NCBI RefSeq assembly: GCF_000281045.1
Contig: NW_008246069.1
Span: forward strand, 369,082-433,081
DNA: 64,000 bases
Source of the DNA: Saprolegnia diclina VS20
Lineage: Eukaryota; Oomycota; Saprolegniomycetes; Saprolegniales; Saprolegniaceae
Direction of reading: 5' to 3'
Position 1 is the stretch's first letter, and every line of letters starts with the position of its first letter. The notes beneath the pieces were generated by a model. The model ran no database searches and was not told the origin of the DNA. It saw only the letters and a program-made list of their open reading frames with translations. Below, piece after piece: positions 20,201 through 29,900 of the stretch. The position numbers were made by a program, and so were the translations under genes.

Positions 20201-20557
20201 ATGGGACGTGGTCGCCGTCGCGGGCGCGCTCATGTGCTTCATCGACGTGTACCGCAGCGACGTGACGCCATGGTCGCCAATGTCGGTGACGAGCGTCTTG
20301 CGGCGAACGTCCCAGCTCGGCGGCGCCGCCGAGAAGCGCGCGTTGGCGTTGTTGCTGTGGAAGGCTGGCGGCAGAGGCGGCGGCGTCTCGAGGTCCTCAA
20401 ACTCGCCCTCGTCGTCGTCGTCGCCGTCGTGCTCGGCCGTGTGCGACGCATCGGAGGGCTCGACTGATGCACCATCCGAGGGCCGGCGCCGGCCTAGCCG
20501 CGGCAGCATCGAGAAGGTGAAGCGCTCCGGCATCGATGGGGTTTGGCTTCTGGACAT
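17252..20557 (-). CDS. Anoctamin (TMEM16) family channel/scramblase with C-terminal EF-hand-like region
   Basis: Single exon, 1101 aa from ATG 20557; an in-frame ATG at 20659 would add 34 residues. The N-terminal 390 residues are cytosolic and include an acidic stretch and FEDVDFNMTPQMRHF. About ten membrane segments follow, the first KLLLPLMAVFVVYYLALRFL near residue 392, preceded by HFGERVAFLFAFMHIYS as in TMEM16 proteins. Later ones lie near 505, 575, 630, 690, 805, 862 and 922. Family members are Ca-activated chloride channels or lipid scramblases. The C-terminal tail (about 970-1060) has FDKYDVHGADQL and FQYMDKNELGYVSFSTV, resembling paired EF-hands, an unusual addition. No introns interrupt it. 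Confidence 0.8.
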   Translation of the reverse strand: MSRSQTPSMPERFTFSMLPRLGRRRPSDGASVEPSDASHTAEHDGDDDDEGEFEDLETPPPLPPAFHSNNANARFSAAPPSWDVRRKTLVTDIGDHGVTSLRYTSMKHMSAPATATTSHEPFSFRKFLHARGNEEHLQELSTARRRHVHPIDEASDEPIARYLQEQQRYTFAIILRNTCQVKDHLQKTRTAYRSQPYADLTAQVGALHEKICRRLVQAGLGVILLDNDSRFEDVDFNMTPQMRHFAHTDNVCILIDPYKDKDLLAEEFKREKDEWAIKQGKASSRLSENSHLTTDLSFSPALELQLTQNIIQNALREYDTEAWVLDMQNALSVHDVIESIFPLHDRVFNEEFFAEYRKRTFAFSVTKATRGNSERWAIEELRFHFGERVAFLFAFMHIYSKLLLPLMAVFVVYYLALRFLSGAVWQAYIQGLAVLAFLASAIWAPTFLVMWQRETRLLVEKWNIGNDIKNKESAFDVNDENPLFQYKWQLNPLTNKMDKMPISRKKTVIQAVMFGFVGASVVLQSLFTLPFIQWYVFAKTVATCDECKTAALTSSTPSVCVAMINCFNSPTSALGTDRWFYILLQGAALGLLIDIVFFELFNWLSAKFVEWENYAWKSEYEARLIQRRFLFVWMNWFFWFLFLAFVYLPFGEQAIKYLASDAPTVPDAVRSVFKLIQWNASVLTLDTLFVTPLVITQVLNMLMETIIPYLVRKCRGKPIHFRNSCLRGMTTQTAHWFCTRALTAPSVTTNKSARTLASAISSSTRFFIPTMFFSDDSNGYTAYNIVAESKLTEFDPTFDYLDAAIQFSYVVMFTVVWPLLPFPAFLNNVLEVRGDAFRLLFVNRRPMPRRDTSIGEWATVLSYANIIGITVVAGLIAVYHFPYFVTSCNFAFDAAVMVPMQSIPFELSTNATACGSEMRSQSWVMPQVIVFVLLEHLAFCLRYLVLQFDRMPSRIGNASYQRLKQIETLGVSKSAYAEQFECLRQMRLVFDKYDVHGADQLRSPEVLQLFVAEWVAKPPSQMLSANLLFQYMDKNELGYVSFSTVCLLLMHVHHDRFLSRLLGISDWMEDFQSAGIQAADYDAKLSSDEWDPKVHGHDLAA

Positions 20558-22102
20558 GCGTTGATCCAGAGCGGTGCTAGCGCATGTGTTTGTTACTGCG
20601 ACTGGCTCTGAGTCGACGAAAGCACTTGGGCTTTGTATTGGCGGCCCCAAAAAATTCATTGCAACTGTCCCACGCGTCTCCTGTTCAAGACGACTTGAGT
20701 TTGAGTTTCAGGGCAAGTATCCAACTTCAACCATGCTCACAGCAGGCAGCACCTCCTGCAGAGTGCCAGAACGATGTACATCTTGGCTGCTATCTTAGCT
20801 TGCATGAACTCATACCTCGTGCATCTGTACTAGTAGGTGCGGCCGGGTACCCATGCGAGGGCGTGATACCGGCGAACTCGACATCCAGGCGCGGTCTGAA
20901 CCGTGGGTGCGGCCAGGTAGCACCGGCGAAGACAATACGTACTGTATGTACTCTTCATGACTGATAACGTCGACGCGCGGCGCTATTTGATGGGCCGAAC
21001 GTCCCAGTCCTACGCCCTGCACATCGTTGATGACGCACGGGCGAGCCACAGCAGCGTTGACAGTCATCAACCGCAGGGACGTCGTCAAAGGTATTGCTAC
21101 GTCGCAGCCAGGAGCCATGTTCCCATCGTTGGGTACATCTCCTCTTGTAGAGAGGAGTGGCGTGGAGGGTTGCAAACTGGGGTAAGCTCCTTGGGTACCC
21201 GAGCAGCTCTTGGCGGCGTCCGTGCCACGTCACTGTCAAACTCAATTGAGAAGCGAGACTGGACAAAAACTCAATTCGTTATCGCAACCTCACATAGAAA
21301 GCCCGACACACAGTGGCGCGGCCTTCGATTGGCTCGCGCAGACCAAGTCATTACGCTCGCGTCAGCCGCAACGAGGATGGGCGACGAAGCATGCAAAAGG
21401 TCAAGCGATCGTAGCAAAGCCAGTTGACTACGTGCGTATGCAGCTGCCCGCGCCTCTGGGACTCTGTGAGGGACGGCTGGGAGGACGCCCGTGTCGCCTC
21501 CGAGCTTTCCTCGCGCCGCACTGTGGAATGAGTACGCTTGTCAGGGGTCGCGTGAGTTGACGCATAGCACGCCGGCAAGCCCAAAAGCAATCGCTTCGCT
21601 GCAGGCGTTTACGAGTGCTAGTACCAGTGTACCTGGCAAAGTGCAAACGACCTGGCAATGTGCAAGCAACTGCTCACCGCCGGAAGGCGACCACCGACTT
21701 GGTCTAAAGCGCTGTACATTATTGTTTTGCAAGGGCGATTTATGCTGTCTCGGGACGCGTTGGTTGGCGCTGGTATACCTCAAGATCATACCCGTACACG
21801 ATGATGCGTCGCTGCATTGACGGCCGGACGCAATGGCTCACGATAGCTCTCTTGCGGCTGAACCGCTTGACGATAGTGTCGGTCAGGATCCCAGAAGACG
21901 AGGCTCGGGGTTGCAGTCAAGAAACACACAGGCGTGAAGCGTCACTGGGGAGGCCATGGACATCGCAACCTTTGCGACCTCGAAGGATCGATGTTCTCGG
22001 TGGCGGGTAGGGATCGATGGGCCGTGTACTGCGACGCTCGTGCTTGGCCGTGGCTGGTTGTCTGTCGATGAGCAACGCGAATCGACGCCATCGCTTAACT
22101 TA
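20558..22102. other. intergenic, no supported gene
   Basis: Contains locus 2 of the dispersed CCTGGCAAAnTGCAA repeat (21631-21668). ORFs on both strands are short, mutually overlapping and unrecognised. The stretch 20810-21430 has mixed composition without a consistent coding frame. Confidence 0.55.
21631..21668. repeat. short tandem repeat, locus 2 of a dispersed family
   Basis: Two 19-bp units, ACCTGGCAAAGTGCAAACG and ACCTGGCAATGTGCAAGCA, head to tail. The same core is at 1035-1095 (opposite strand) and 45069-45129. Confidence 0.5.
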
Positions 22103-22906
22103 TTACGGTAAAAAGTCGCCCAGGTTCAACTCGTCGTCGTCCCCCGACACGAGGTTCAGCCCGTCGTCGTCGTCATCTTCGCCCGAGTGTGCGATCTCTT
22201 GCTCCTGCGGCTCGATGATCTCGACGCTGCTCGTATCGTCGTCGTCGTCGTCGTCGTCTTCCACGTCCGCCTCGTCCTCTTCGCCGCTGAGCACCAAGGG
22301 CGAGTTGTACGCACCGCTCGGGCGCGCGAGTTCCGTGATCGTCGTCACAAACGACGGGTCGAGCCGGCACGCTTTGATCAAGAGCTGGTCCCGCCACGAC
22401 TCGTGGCCGTGGAAGAGGTCGTTGCCGTACGTTTCCAACGCGTCCGAGAAGAGCTCCATTTTGGTCTTGCTGTCAATCGAGTCGAGCAAGCGCTGGATGC
22501 TCGGCGAATGCGTGCTGAGCGGGGCTTGCGCCTGCTTGTACGCAGCGCCGCTGGCCTTGGCGTTCTTCATGTTGAAGTTCTTCGCATCGTTTTTCGAGAA
22601 CGGGCGATGCGGGCTCGCTGAGACCACATGGCGGTCTTCGTCGTCATCGTCTTCGTCATCGTCGTCGTCGTCGTCGTCGTCATCATCGTCGTCGCCGAGG
22701 TCGATCACGTCCACAGCGTCCTTGCGCAGGCGCTTGCCCTGCGGCGACGCGTCGTCCGTGTCCTCATGGGGTCGCTTCCCGAGCACCGAGAGCGGATCGT
22801 CCTCGTCAAGCTCGACGTCCTCGGTCTCGGCGCCGTCGTCGACGACCGCCACATGCACGTCGTCGTCGTCCGTGATCGTCCGCTCGAGCTCCACCATGCT
22901 GCTCAT
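22103..22906 (-). CDS. Acidic nuclear-type protein, function unknown
   Basis: Single exon, 267 aa from ATG 22906; the frame is open further upstream but starts at GTG. Three Asp/Glu runs are visible (about residues 72-92, 215-225 and 245-255). Basic clusters GKRPHED and GKRLRKD look like nuclear localisation signals. The only foldable part is residues about 130-210, with SIQRLLDSIDSKTKMELFSD and SWRDQLLIKACRLDPSF. I do not recognise the family. Acidic proteins of this kind are often histone chaperones or transcription cofactors, but nothing here proves that. The Asp runs come from GAC/GAT repeats that can expand or contract. Confidence 0.6.
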   Translation of the reverse strand: MSSMVELERTITDDDDVHVAVVDDGAETEDVELDEDDPLSVLGKRPHEDTDDASPQGKRLRKDAVDVIDLGDDDDDDDDDDDDDEDDDDEDRHVVSASPHRPFSKNDAKNFNMKNAKASGAAYKQAQAPLSTHSPSIQRLLDSIDSKTKMELFSDALETYGNDLFHGHESWRDQLLIKACRLDPSFVTTITELARPSGAYNSPLVLSGEEDEADVEDDDDDDDDTSSVEIIEPQEQEIAHSGEDDDDDGLNLVSGDDDELNLGDFLP

Positions 22907-23018
22907 CCGGCCCAGGTTGAGATTCGCGTTTTGCAGCACGTGCTGCGGGGCATTCCAAACGCTTTCTGGCTGCTACACTACCGAATTGTATTGCACATTA
23001 AATATACGTATTTTATCA

Positions 23019-23142
23019 TCCGGATATACCATCCGTATCCGGACGTGTTTCTGTGCCCAATCCCATTGAGTGTTTGTATGGCCCCAACCATCCGGATACC
23101 ACAATACCAAAAGTAACAACGTCCAAACCCCGCGTCCGGATA
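23019..23142. promoter_or_regulatory. cluster of four TATCCGGA/TCCGGATA motifs
   Basis: Copies at 23019-23026, 23036-23043, 23091-23098 and 23135-23142, in both orientations. They start 113 bp upstream of the acidic-protein ATG (minus strand) and end just before the small plus-strand ORF region at 23187-23381. This is the densest cluster in the window. Confidence 0.4.
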
Positions 23143-23249
23143 CGGTGACGACGCGCCAATGCCACGACAACCGGCGTTGCCGCCATGTTTTCCGTACAAG
23201 TCGACGTCGACGATGGTCTTAGCGCAGGAGAAGATGGCGCAAGCAGCGC

Positions 23250-23381
23250 ATGGACTTTATGCTTGAATATGCGAAGGTACGCGGCTCGATGGCAGCACTG
23301 GTAGATGCATCTGGCCGCGGAGGGCGATCGAAGGCCAAGGAGCTCAAATCTTTGGAACAAACAAAACAGCGAGTCTATTGA
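23250..23381 (+). CDS. possible small protein, 43 aa
   Basis: ATG 23250 to TGA 23379-23381 reads MDFMLEYAKVRGSMAALVDA and then a basic, Lys/Arg-rich tail ending QTKQRVY. The frame is open upstream to a TAG, so an upstream exon may exist (an ATG followed by GTAC is at 23187). The composition is protein-like and its promoter would carry the TCCGGATA cluster. The family is unknown. It could equally be chance. Confidence 0.3.
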   Translation: MDFMLEYAKVRGSMAALVDASGRGGRSKAKELKSLEQTKQRVY

Positions 23382-23405
23382 GGTGGGTCTAGAAGGGACG
23401 GCGCG

Positions 23406-24518
23406 TTAGCCGTAGTGGAGGAAGAGGCGTAGCCGACTGCGCATCTCGGAGCTTTCCATCGATGAAAAGCACGCTTCCGGCAACACGTTGCAGAGTGCAT
23501 TGAGGAGCTTGATTGGAGACTGGGTGCAAATCGCGTCTTCAGTGAGCCCGACGGCTTCGCACCACGCGCCGCGGACGACGCCGGTGGCGGTTGCCAGCTT
23601 CTGAACAAAGGCGTCGCGGTCGCGCGCCGAGTGCCAAATGTTCCAGATGGTCGGCCACGGCTGGCCTTGGAGCTCGAGAAAGTGCTTGCGGATCTTGCGC
23701 GCTTTGCGAAGGTGCGCATCTAGCTCGGCTTTGTGCGCCTTTTGACGCGTGATCCAGGCTTCGCTCGAGGGGTCGATGAGCTGGAGGCAGAGATCGTCGA
23801 GGGTTCGTGTCCGAACAGGCAGCAAGGTGACGGCGACACGGCAGGTGGGGCATGACAGAGACTTGAGGAGCCAGTGCTGGAGGCAGCTGCCGCAAAACGA
23901 GTGCGAGCACGAGAGCGTCATCGACTCGATAAAGTACTCGAAGCAGACGGGGCACTTGAGCGGCGACTGGCCGAGGCCTGGCTTGGTCGCCTCTTCGCGC
24001 TCGAGCGTTCGGAAACGCTTCTGCACCGAGAGCTCGCGCGGGTCTTTGGCCAGCTTGCGCTTCTCGGCCGACGAGAGCGGGCTCGTAGGCGCTACCATGG
24101 GCTGCCGATTGAGCGGGTTCTTGGTCACGAGGACAATCTTCGAGTTGCCACGGCCTTCCAGGAAGCACTTGATTTCAAAGCTGTCGCTGAGGTGCTTGGC
24201 GAGCACGATGACGTCGCCGTGGAAGATCTCGATCGACGTACCGCGCTTGAGCTCATCGCCATTGACGGACGTGCCATGCTTGCTCTCGAGGTCCTTGATG
24301 AACCAGCGGACTTGGTCGTTGCTGTCAAAGAGGCACGGGTATATCTTGGCGTGCTTCTTGCTCACGCTGCGCGAGAGCGCGGCCTCGGACGAGAACGAGA
24401 GCTCGCAGTCGCGGCTGCGGCCGATGCACACGGGCGTGAGCTCGAAGACGCGCTGCGCCTCGGCGGGGCTCGGCATCGTCTTCGGCGTCTCCATCGCCTT
24501 TTCCGGAATGCATGCCAT
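23406..24518 (-). CDS. FHA-RING E3 ubiquitin ligase (RNF8/CHFR-like)
   Basis: Single exon, 370 aa from ATG 24518; the longer frame to 24563 begins at TTG. Residues about 25-115 form an FHA domain with IGRSRDCELSF, SVSKKHAKIY and the signature DLESKHGTSVNGDELKRGT, which binds phosphothreonine. Residues about 192-235 are a C3HC4 RING: CPVCFEYFIESMTLSCSHSF, CGSC and CPTC. The FHA-then-RING order is that of RNF8 and CHFR, E3 ligases in DNA-damage signalling and mitotic checkpoint control. The C-terminal 120 residues are helical and unassigned. The gene is divergent from the SMPD4-like gene, with 241 bp between the starts. Confidence 0.82.
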   Translation of the reverse strand: MACIPEKAMETPKTMPSPAEAQRVFELTPVCIGRSRDCELSFSSEAALSRSVSKKHAKIYPCLFDSNDQVRWFIKDLESKHGTSVNGDELKRGTSIEIFHGDVIVLAKHLSDSFEIKCFLEGRGNSKIVLVTKNPLNRQPMVAPTSPLSSAEKRKLAKDPRELSVQKRFRTLEREEATKPGLGQSPLKCPVCFEYFIESMTLSCSHSFCGSCLQHWLLKSLSCPTCRVAVTLLPVRTRTLDDLCLQLIDPSSEAWITRQKAHKAELDAHLRKARKIRKHFLELQGQPWPTIWNIWHSARDRDAFVQKLATATGVVRGAWCEAVGLTEDAICTQSPIKLLNALCNVLPEACFSSMESSEMRSRLRLFLHYG

Positions 24519-24669
24519 TTGAATTTGCTTTGGGATTTGAATTGCGCGTCGTGGATTGGTCAAAAGTCAAGATAATGGCCGCGATGCCATTGGCTCGAAT
24601 ACACTCGACGCGGTCGTCGGATTGGATCGCTTGAAATCGGCATGTGCCGATTGTACTCGGGTCGTATCC

Positions 24670-24694
24670 TCCGGATAGTCGACGGCTATCCGGA
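24670..24694. promoter_or_regulatory. paired TCCGGATA/TATCCGGA motifs in a divergent promoter
   Basis: TCCGGATA at 24670-24677 and TATCCGGA at 24687-24694 form an inverted pair. They lie 66-90 bp upstream of the plus-strand ATG 24760 and about 150 bp upstream of the minus-strand ATG 24518. Confidence 0.4.
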
Positions 24695-24759
24695 TGTTCT
24701 AGCCCGTGATATTGGTCGACCAGCGCCCACATAAAGTTTGCGACGTCCGAAGGGCCGAG

Positions 24760-26850
24760 ATGGAGACGCTCAAGTACGACGAGCTCCTCCGCGCGGGCGA
24801 GCCCGGCGCCATGACGATTGCGGCCGCCTGCCTGCGCCTGCAGAAGCTGCTCTCGACGGAGCTCTCGACGCCACTGCACCTGCACTCGGTCGAGAGCCGG
24901 CGCAAGTTCTTTGCGTTCCTGCCGCGCTTCCTGGATCGCGTCTTTGGCGAAGAGCAAGAAAAGCAAGCGTCGTCGTCCAAGGTGAGCGCATGGATGACAC
25001 AGTCGTATGGCGTGCTGCACGAGCCGTCGCCATCGACGTCGGCGGTCGCCAAGCCCGCGACAGGCCCGAACGCCCATCTCGGCGAGCATGGCCAAGCGCT
25101 GGTCCAGCTCTTTGAGACGGCGCTGTACGAGTTCGTCTTCAACATCTCGCACGCCGTGCGTTTTCGCCTCGACTTGACGTGCTTGCCCAACCCAGCCCAG
25201 GTCGAGATCCGCAACAGCGGCGGCGTACGTCGACCTTCCCACGACCATGGCCCCATCGCATGCTGCATGTAGATTCCGCCAATGCAAGCCAAACTCTACT
25301 CGACGTCGACGCTGAGCATGAATGGCAAAACGCAGTGCCTCATGGTCCCGATCCAGACGTACTTTCTCTTTAGCCTCCTCCGGTACCCAGTCTCGACGTC
25401 CAAGCTCAAGCGGCCGATCGCGACGCCAACCTCCACGTCCGCGCCGTCCTCCTCGTCTTCGTCCGTAGCCTCGACGACCAACTACGCATGGCGGTCGTTC
25501 TCGACGAACGGTGTCTCGATGCTCACGGAACGTCACCCGTACAACGTCCTCTTGCAGTACTACCTCTCGACGTTCTTGCCGCACGGGCCCGAGAAGCTCG
25601 GCTTCAAGAGCTCTCAGAAGCAGAGCATGGAGCTCTTCTTATCGCTCCTCATTGAGCTCTGGCTGCGCCAAAACCACGTCTTGTACGAAGGTACCGTCGC
25701 CAAGGTCCTCGACCAGTACACGCCGCCGACCGACGACGTCCTCAGCGCGCTCCTCCTCACGCTCGTCCATGTGCTGTCGGACAGCCACATTCCGCTGCTC
25801 TTGCATCCGAGCACGCACGTCGTGCTCAAGACGCTCCAAAAGCCATTGTACGACTTTTTTCAAATCGGCTTTTGCCGCGCGACGCCGTCGACCAACCCGA
25901 CGTCGTTCTACATGCTGGCCGACGTCTTGCTCGCGTACCTAGCGCCGTGGCAGTGCGTGCAGTGGGCCGCATCCTCGCCCACTTCGTCGACCTTTTCCGC
26001 ATCGTACACGCCATATGTGCTCGCGAACCTGCATTTCTACACGGGCCTCTTTGGCGTCTTTGTCACGGCGGCCCGGGACTTGGAGTGGGACGCCACCAGT
26101 CTCGACCTGCTCCGCCGTGCGCTGGACCTCTTCTCGCCCGAACTGCTTGCGCTCCTAACGCGCGCAGCGACCGAATCGTTGTCGGTCGCCGAAGCACACG
26201 TGCTCCAGCGCCACGTCATCGAGTTTGGGGCGACGCCGCCGTCCCTCGCCGACTTTCGGCGCAACGGCGAGCACCTCCTCGACAAGATGCAGTACATGAA
26301 GGACGTGCACCCGCGCGTCAGCAGCTCGAGTACCTTTTTGAACGCCGTGTTTACGACCTCGGCCGCGACCGCGTCGCTGGAAAGCCAAATCGACAGCGTT
26401 GGCGCGCGCCTCCGCGTCGTCTTGGCCATTCCCGAGACGTACGTCCCCGTCTCGGTCGTGACGACGACCCCGCTCACGACGTTTTCGCTGGCGTCGCTCA
26501 ACCCAGCGCGGGACGGCCTCGCGCTCCTCTCGGCCGCCGGGCGCCGCCAAGTCGCCAACGGCCTTCGCCTCTGCACGACGGACGCGGTGACGTACGTGGG
26601 CGACCCGATGCTCAAGCCGATCTCGTCGTACGAGATCCCGTGTCTCGTGCGCCTCTTGTACCGGCTCTCGATGGCCATCAACGTGCTCTTGGGCTTGCCA
26701 AACCCGTACGAAGGCAAGACGACGCTCGACGAGAAGCTGCAGACGCCGACGACCGAGACGTTTCGCGTCAACCTCCGATTCCTTGCGGCCAAGACCAATG
26801 TCGCGTGGCTGCTGCTCTTTCTGCTTGGGACGTATCTGCTGCTGTGGTAA
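24760..26850 (+). CDS. SMPD4-like (neutral sphingomyelinase-3 family) membrane protein
   Basis: Two exons, 24760-25224 and 25273-26850, 680 aa; intron 48 nt, in frame at NSGG|IPPM. The protein is helical throughout, with HPYNVLLQYYLSTFLPHGPE and ELWLRQNHVLYEG in the middle. It has a C-terminal hydrophobic anchor, TNVAWLLLFLLGTYLLLW, preceded by FRVNLRFLAAK. This architecture and the C-terminal LRFLA...TM signature are those of SMPD4, an ER/nuclear-envelope tail-anchored protein implicated in sphingomyelin turnover and nuclear pore assembly. The identification rests on overall pattern, since catalytic residues of SMPD4 are not established. Other large tail-anchored helical proteins remain possible. 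Confidence 0.55.
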
Positions 26851-26965
26851 TCTGCCCCTTTCTATATACTACATCCGATCGCTTTTGTCTTTTGTATCGA
26901 CTTGATACGTTGATACTTGATAGGTGGTGTTGGAGAGCAAAATTACACGTTTACGCAGGCGCTTG

Positions 26966-29900
26966 TTACTCGCTGTCGTTGCTGTCGCTGCTGTCGTCGT
27001 CGTCGTCGTCACTGCTCGACGACGAAAAGTACGACGAAGACGACGACGACTGGTACAAGGTTTCCGAGTGGCCCGAGAGCGCACCGTTGCGGTGGTGCGT
27101 CGTCGATGCGGGCGGCGGCGGCGGCGACGGCGCTTTCGGGGGTGGCGGCGGCGTCATCGGCGGCGGCGGCACGGGACTCGCCGGCTTCTTGGCGTCCGAG
27201 TCGCTCGAACTCGAACTACTACTGCTAGAGCTACTGCTGCTGCTACTGCTGATCGTCTTGGTCTTGCGCGGCCGCGGCGCAACGATGGCCATTGCCGCCT
27301 TGGTTTTTGACGTGACGGGCGGCGGCAACGGCGTTATCAGCGGCGCCTTGGCTTGGCGCGCCACCAGCTTCTTCTTGGCCGGCGTGTCCGACTCGTCGCT
27401 GTCCCAGACATCTGGCTTGGCTTTGGGCTTGGGCGGCGCTCGGCGCGCTATCGAGCGCGTCGGCTTGGGCGTCGGCTTGGGCGGGGCCACGCGCTTTGGC
27501 CGGCGAGGCGGCGCATCGCTTGAACTCGAATCGCTCGAATCGTCGTCGCTCGAGTCGTCGTCATCGTCGTCATTGTCGCTCGAGGCATCCGACTTGGCAT
27601 GGTACTCCTCCTCGTCGTCGCTCTTGCTCTTGGCCGCGCTGCTGCGTGTCGCGTCGTCTTCGGCCATGGCGTCGACGCCGTGCTTCTCGGCCTCGAGGAC
27701 GTAGCCGGCGCAGACCCGTTCCAGTGCGTTGGCATACTCGACAATCAGCGCGCCCTCCGAGTTGTACGTGCAGCAGTTGCTCCAGATGAGGTCCATGTCG
27801 TGCTTGAAGCTGGTCCACGTCTACAGATCATCGTCGTATCGTCCTCTCTCCCGGCAGTCCACGTACGGCATAGTAGCTCGCCTTGATTCGCGCCTTGACC
27901 GTACCGAGGTCCATCGGATGCTGGATAATGCGCAGGTAGTCCGGACATCCATCGGCGATCGGGTCGACCGGGCGCGTAAACAGCGGCTACGACGAGACGG
28001 ACGCGATCACAAAAGAGGCTCATGGAGTAGGATCGCGCGATACCGCTTTTTCTTCCTTGATGATGGCGTCGACAAGCGCGAGGCAGACCGTGTGCAGCGG
28101 GTACACGGACGACTGGACTTGCGACCAGTCGATCCACGTCGAGACGGAAGAGCTCGAGTGGCTGCGGGTGCTGCGCGTTCGTCGGTGGCGCCGCGACTCG
28201 TCGGCCGACGACCCGCCGTTCTGGTCGTCGTCGTCGTCCCACTCGCGCTGCCGCCGGGACGCGCGGTGCGCCCTACACAATGCAGATTAAGCAAACCGAC
28301 CAGATCGAAGCGCAATATTGTACCGCTCCATGGCCAACTTGCGCTTGGCCTGCTCTTCCCGCTGGGCGGGCGTGAGGCTGCTGTCCGAGCTGTTGCTCGT
28401 GCGACGTGCGAGCCGCACGAGGCGCTCCGACGGCTTTTCGTCCCACGACTCGTCCTACTCGATAGGATCAGATCGTAGAGGGATACGTGGCAGCACGTAC
28501 GGCCGAGTCGTCGTGCTCGCTCGTTTGTGATTTGATGCGCGTGGTCGCAATGCGCGACGAGGCTCGGCGCGGAAGGCTCTGCATCTGCCACAGCAAGTGC
28601 TGCTGGTGCTGCTTCTTCTCCATCGCTTCCTGTGCAACCTCGCCCGCCTTGAGGATTTGGATCAAGCGACCCTTGAGTCTACAGAGCAACGTCGTTTGCG
28701 CTCTCCGGACACCAAATGCTTGGTGTACCGCTGCTGGGCGACCGAGCCATCGAGAGCAAACTGCGTGTCGAGCACGTGACGCAGGCCGTCGACGGTCATG
28801 CTGACAACGCGCCAATTGCTGGGGCCGGACGGCGGATCAGGGAGGCCCATCGCAAGGTTCTCAGCCTCTTGCGCGTCGCGCTGACGCTTGCGCGTGTTGT
28901 ACATCTCGAGGAGGTACTTGTACTCGGGCGGGTACGACGAGTGGTGGTGGTGTTTCTTCTTGGAGCTGCTCTTCTTCTTGGAGCTGTTGCTGCTCGTCGA
29001 CTTCTTGACTGACGAGCTGCTGCTCTTCTTCTTCGCTTTGGACGACGACGACGACTTGGTCGATGAGGATGACTTGGGCTTCTTTCGGTCGACGACCGGC
29101 GGCGGCGGTGGCGCTTGGCGCGGCTGCCGGCGGCGTGGCCACCCACGGGCGTCGTTGACGAGGCATTCAAAGCACTTCCAGTCGCCATGCGGCTTCTTGA
29201 GGAGCGGCGGGTCCAGGAGTGCCATGTCGTAGAGCTTGTTGCAGAGGTGGCAGAGCACATGGGTCTCTGGCGCGCCGTCGTCGTCCTTGGGCTCCGACTT
29301 GGTATTCACTTCTGGGATCGAGGGCAGCGGTGGCTTGACCGCGTCCTCCTCCTGCTCGTTCTCCTCGTGTAGTCGAGGCTTCTTGGCCGACGACGACGAT
29401 TTGCGGCTCGACGACTTGCGCCTCGACGCCGACTCGGACGTCGACGACTTCTTCTTCTTCTTCTTCTTCTTCTTGTCCTTCTTGTCCTTTTTCCGAGACG
29501 ACGACGAGTCGCGCTTGCGCTTGAGGCTGCCGCCCACGAGAGTCTCGTCGTACTCGTCTGTCGGCAGCGGGATCGCCGCCATGCCCTCGTTGTTCTCGAT
29601 CCCGTACTGCATCGAGATGCGCAGCTTGTGGGGCGTCGCGTACCGCACGTGGCAGTTGACCGATCTACCATCACATGCACATCCTTAGGACCTTAGGACC
29701 CTCGGGACAAGGACGTACGCCGGAGCGCGCTGCCAAAGCGGCTTGTCTTCGGCGTAGACCCAGCAGCCGTCGTGAAAGAACCAATAAATAGACCCGTTGT
29801 CGTCCTCGCCAAGGGCCTCGGGCCGCTACGTACGTCAGATGCCACCAAGTTGATACATGGCATGCGTACGAGCTGGTTGAACTTGTCGTCGTCGTCCTTG

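Noticed and set aside
22628..22700. GTC/GTT-rich tandem triplets as a microsatellite of interest
   Set aside because: It encodes the Asp run of the acidic protein in frame; listed with that gene.
25872..27704. 610-codon plus-strand ORF bridging the SMPD4-like and bromodomain genes
   Set aside because: It runs out of frame through the SMPD4-like coding region and antisense through Ser/Asp tracts of the bromodomain gene; the low-complexity Ser/Leu/Gly translation has no domain.
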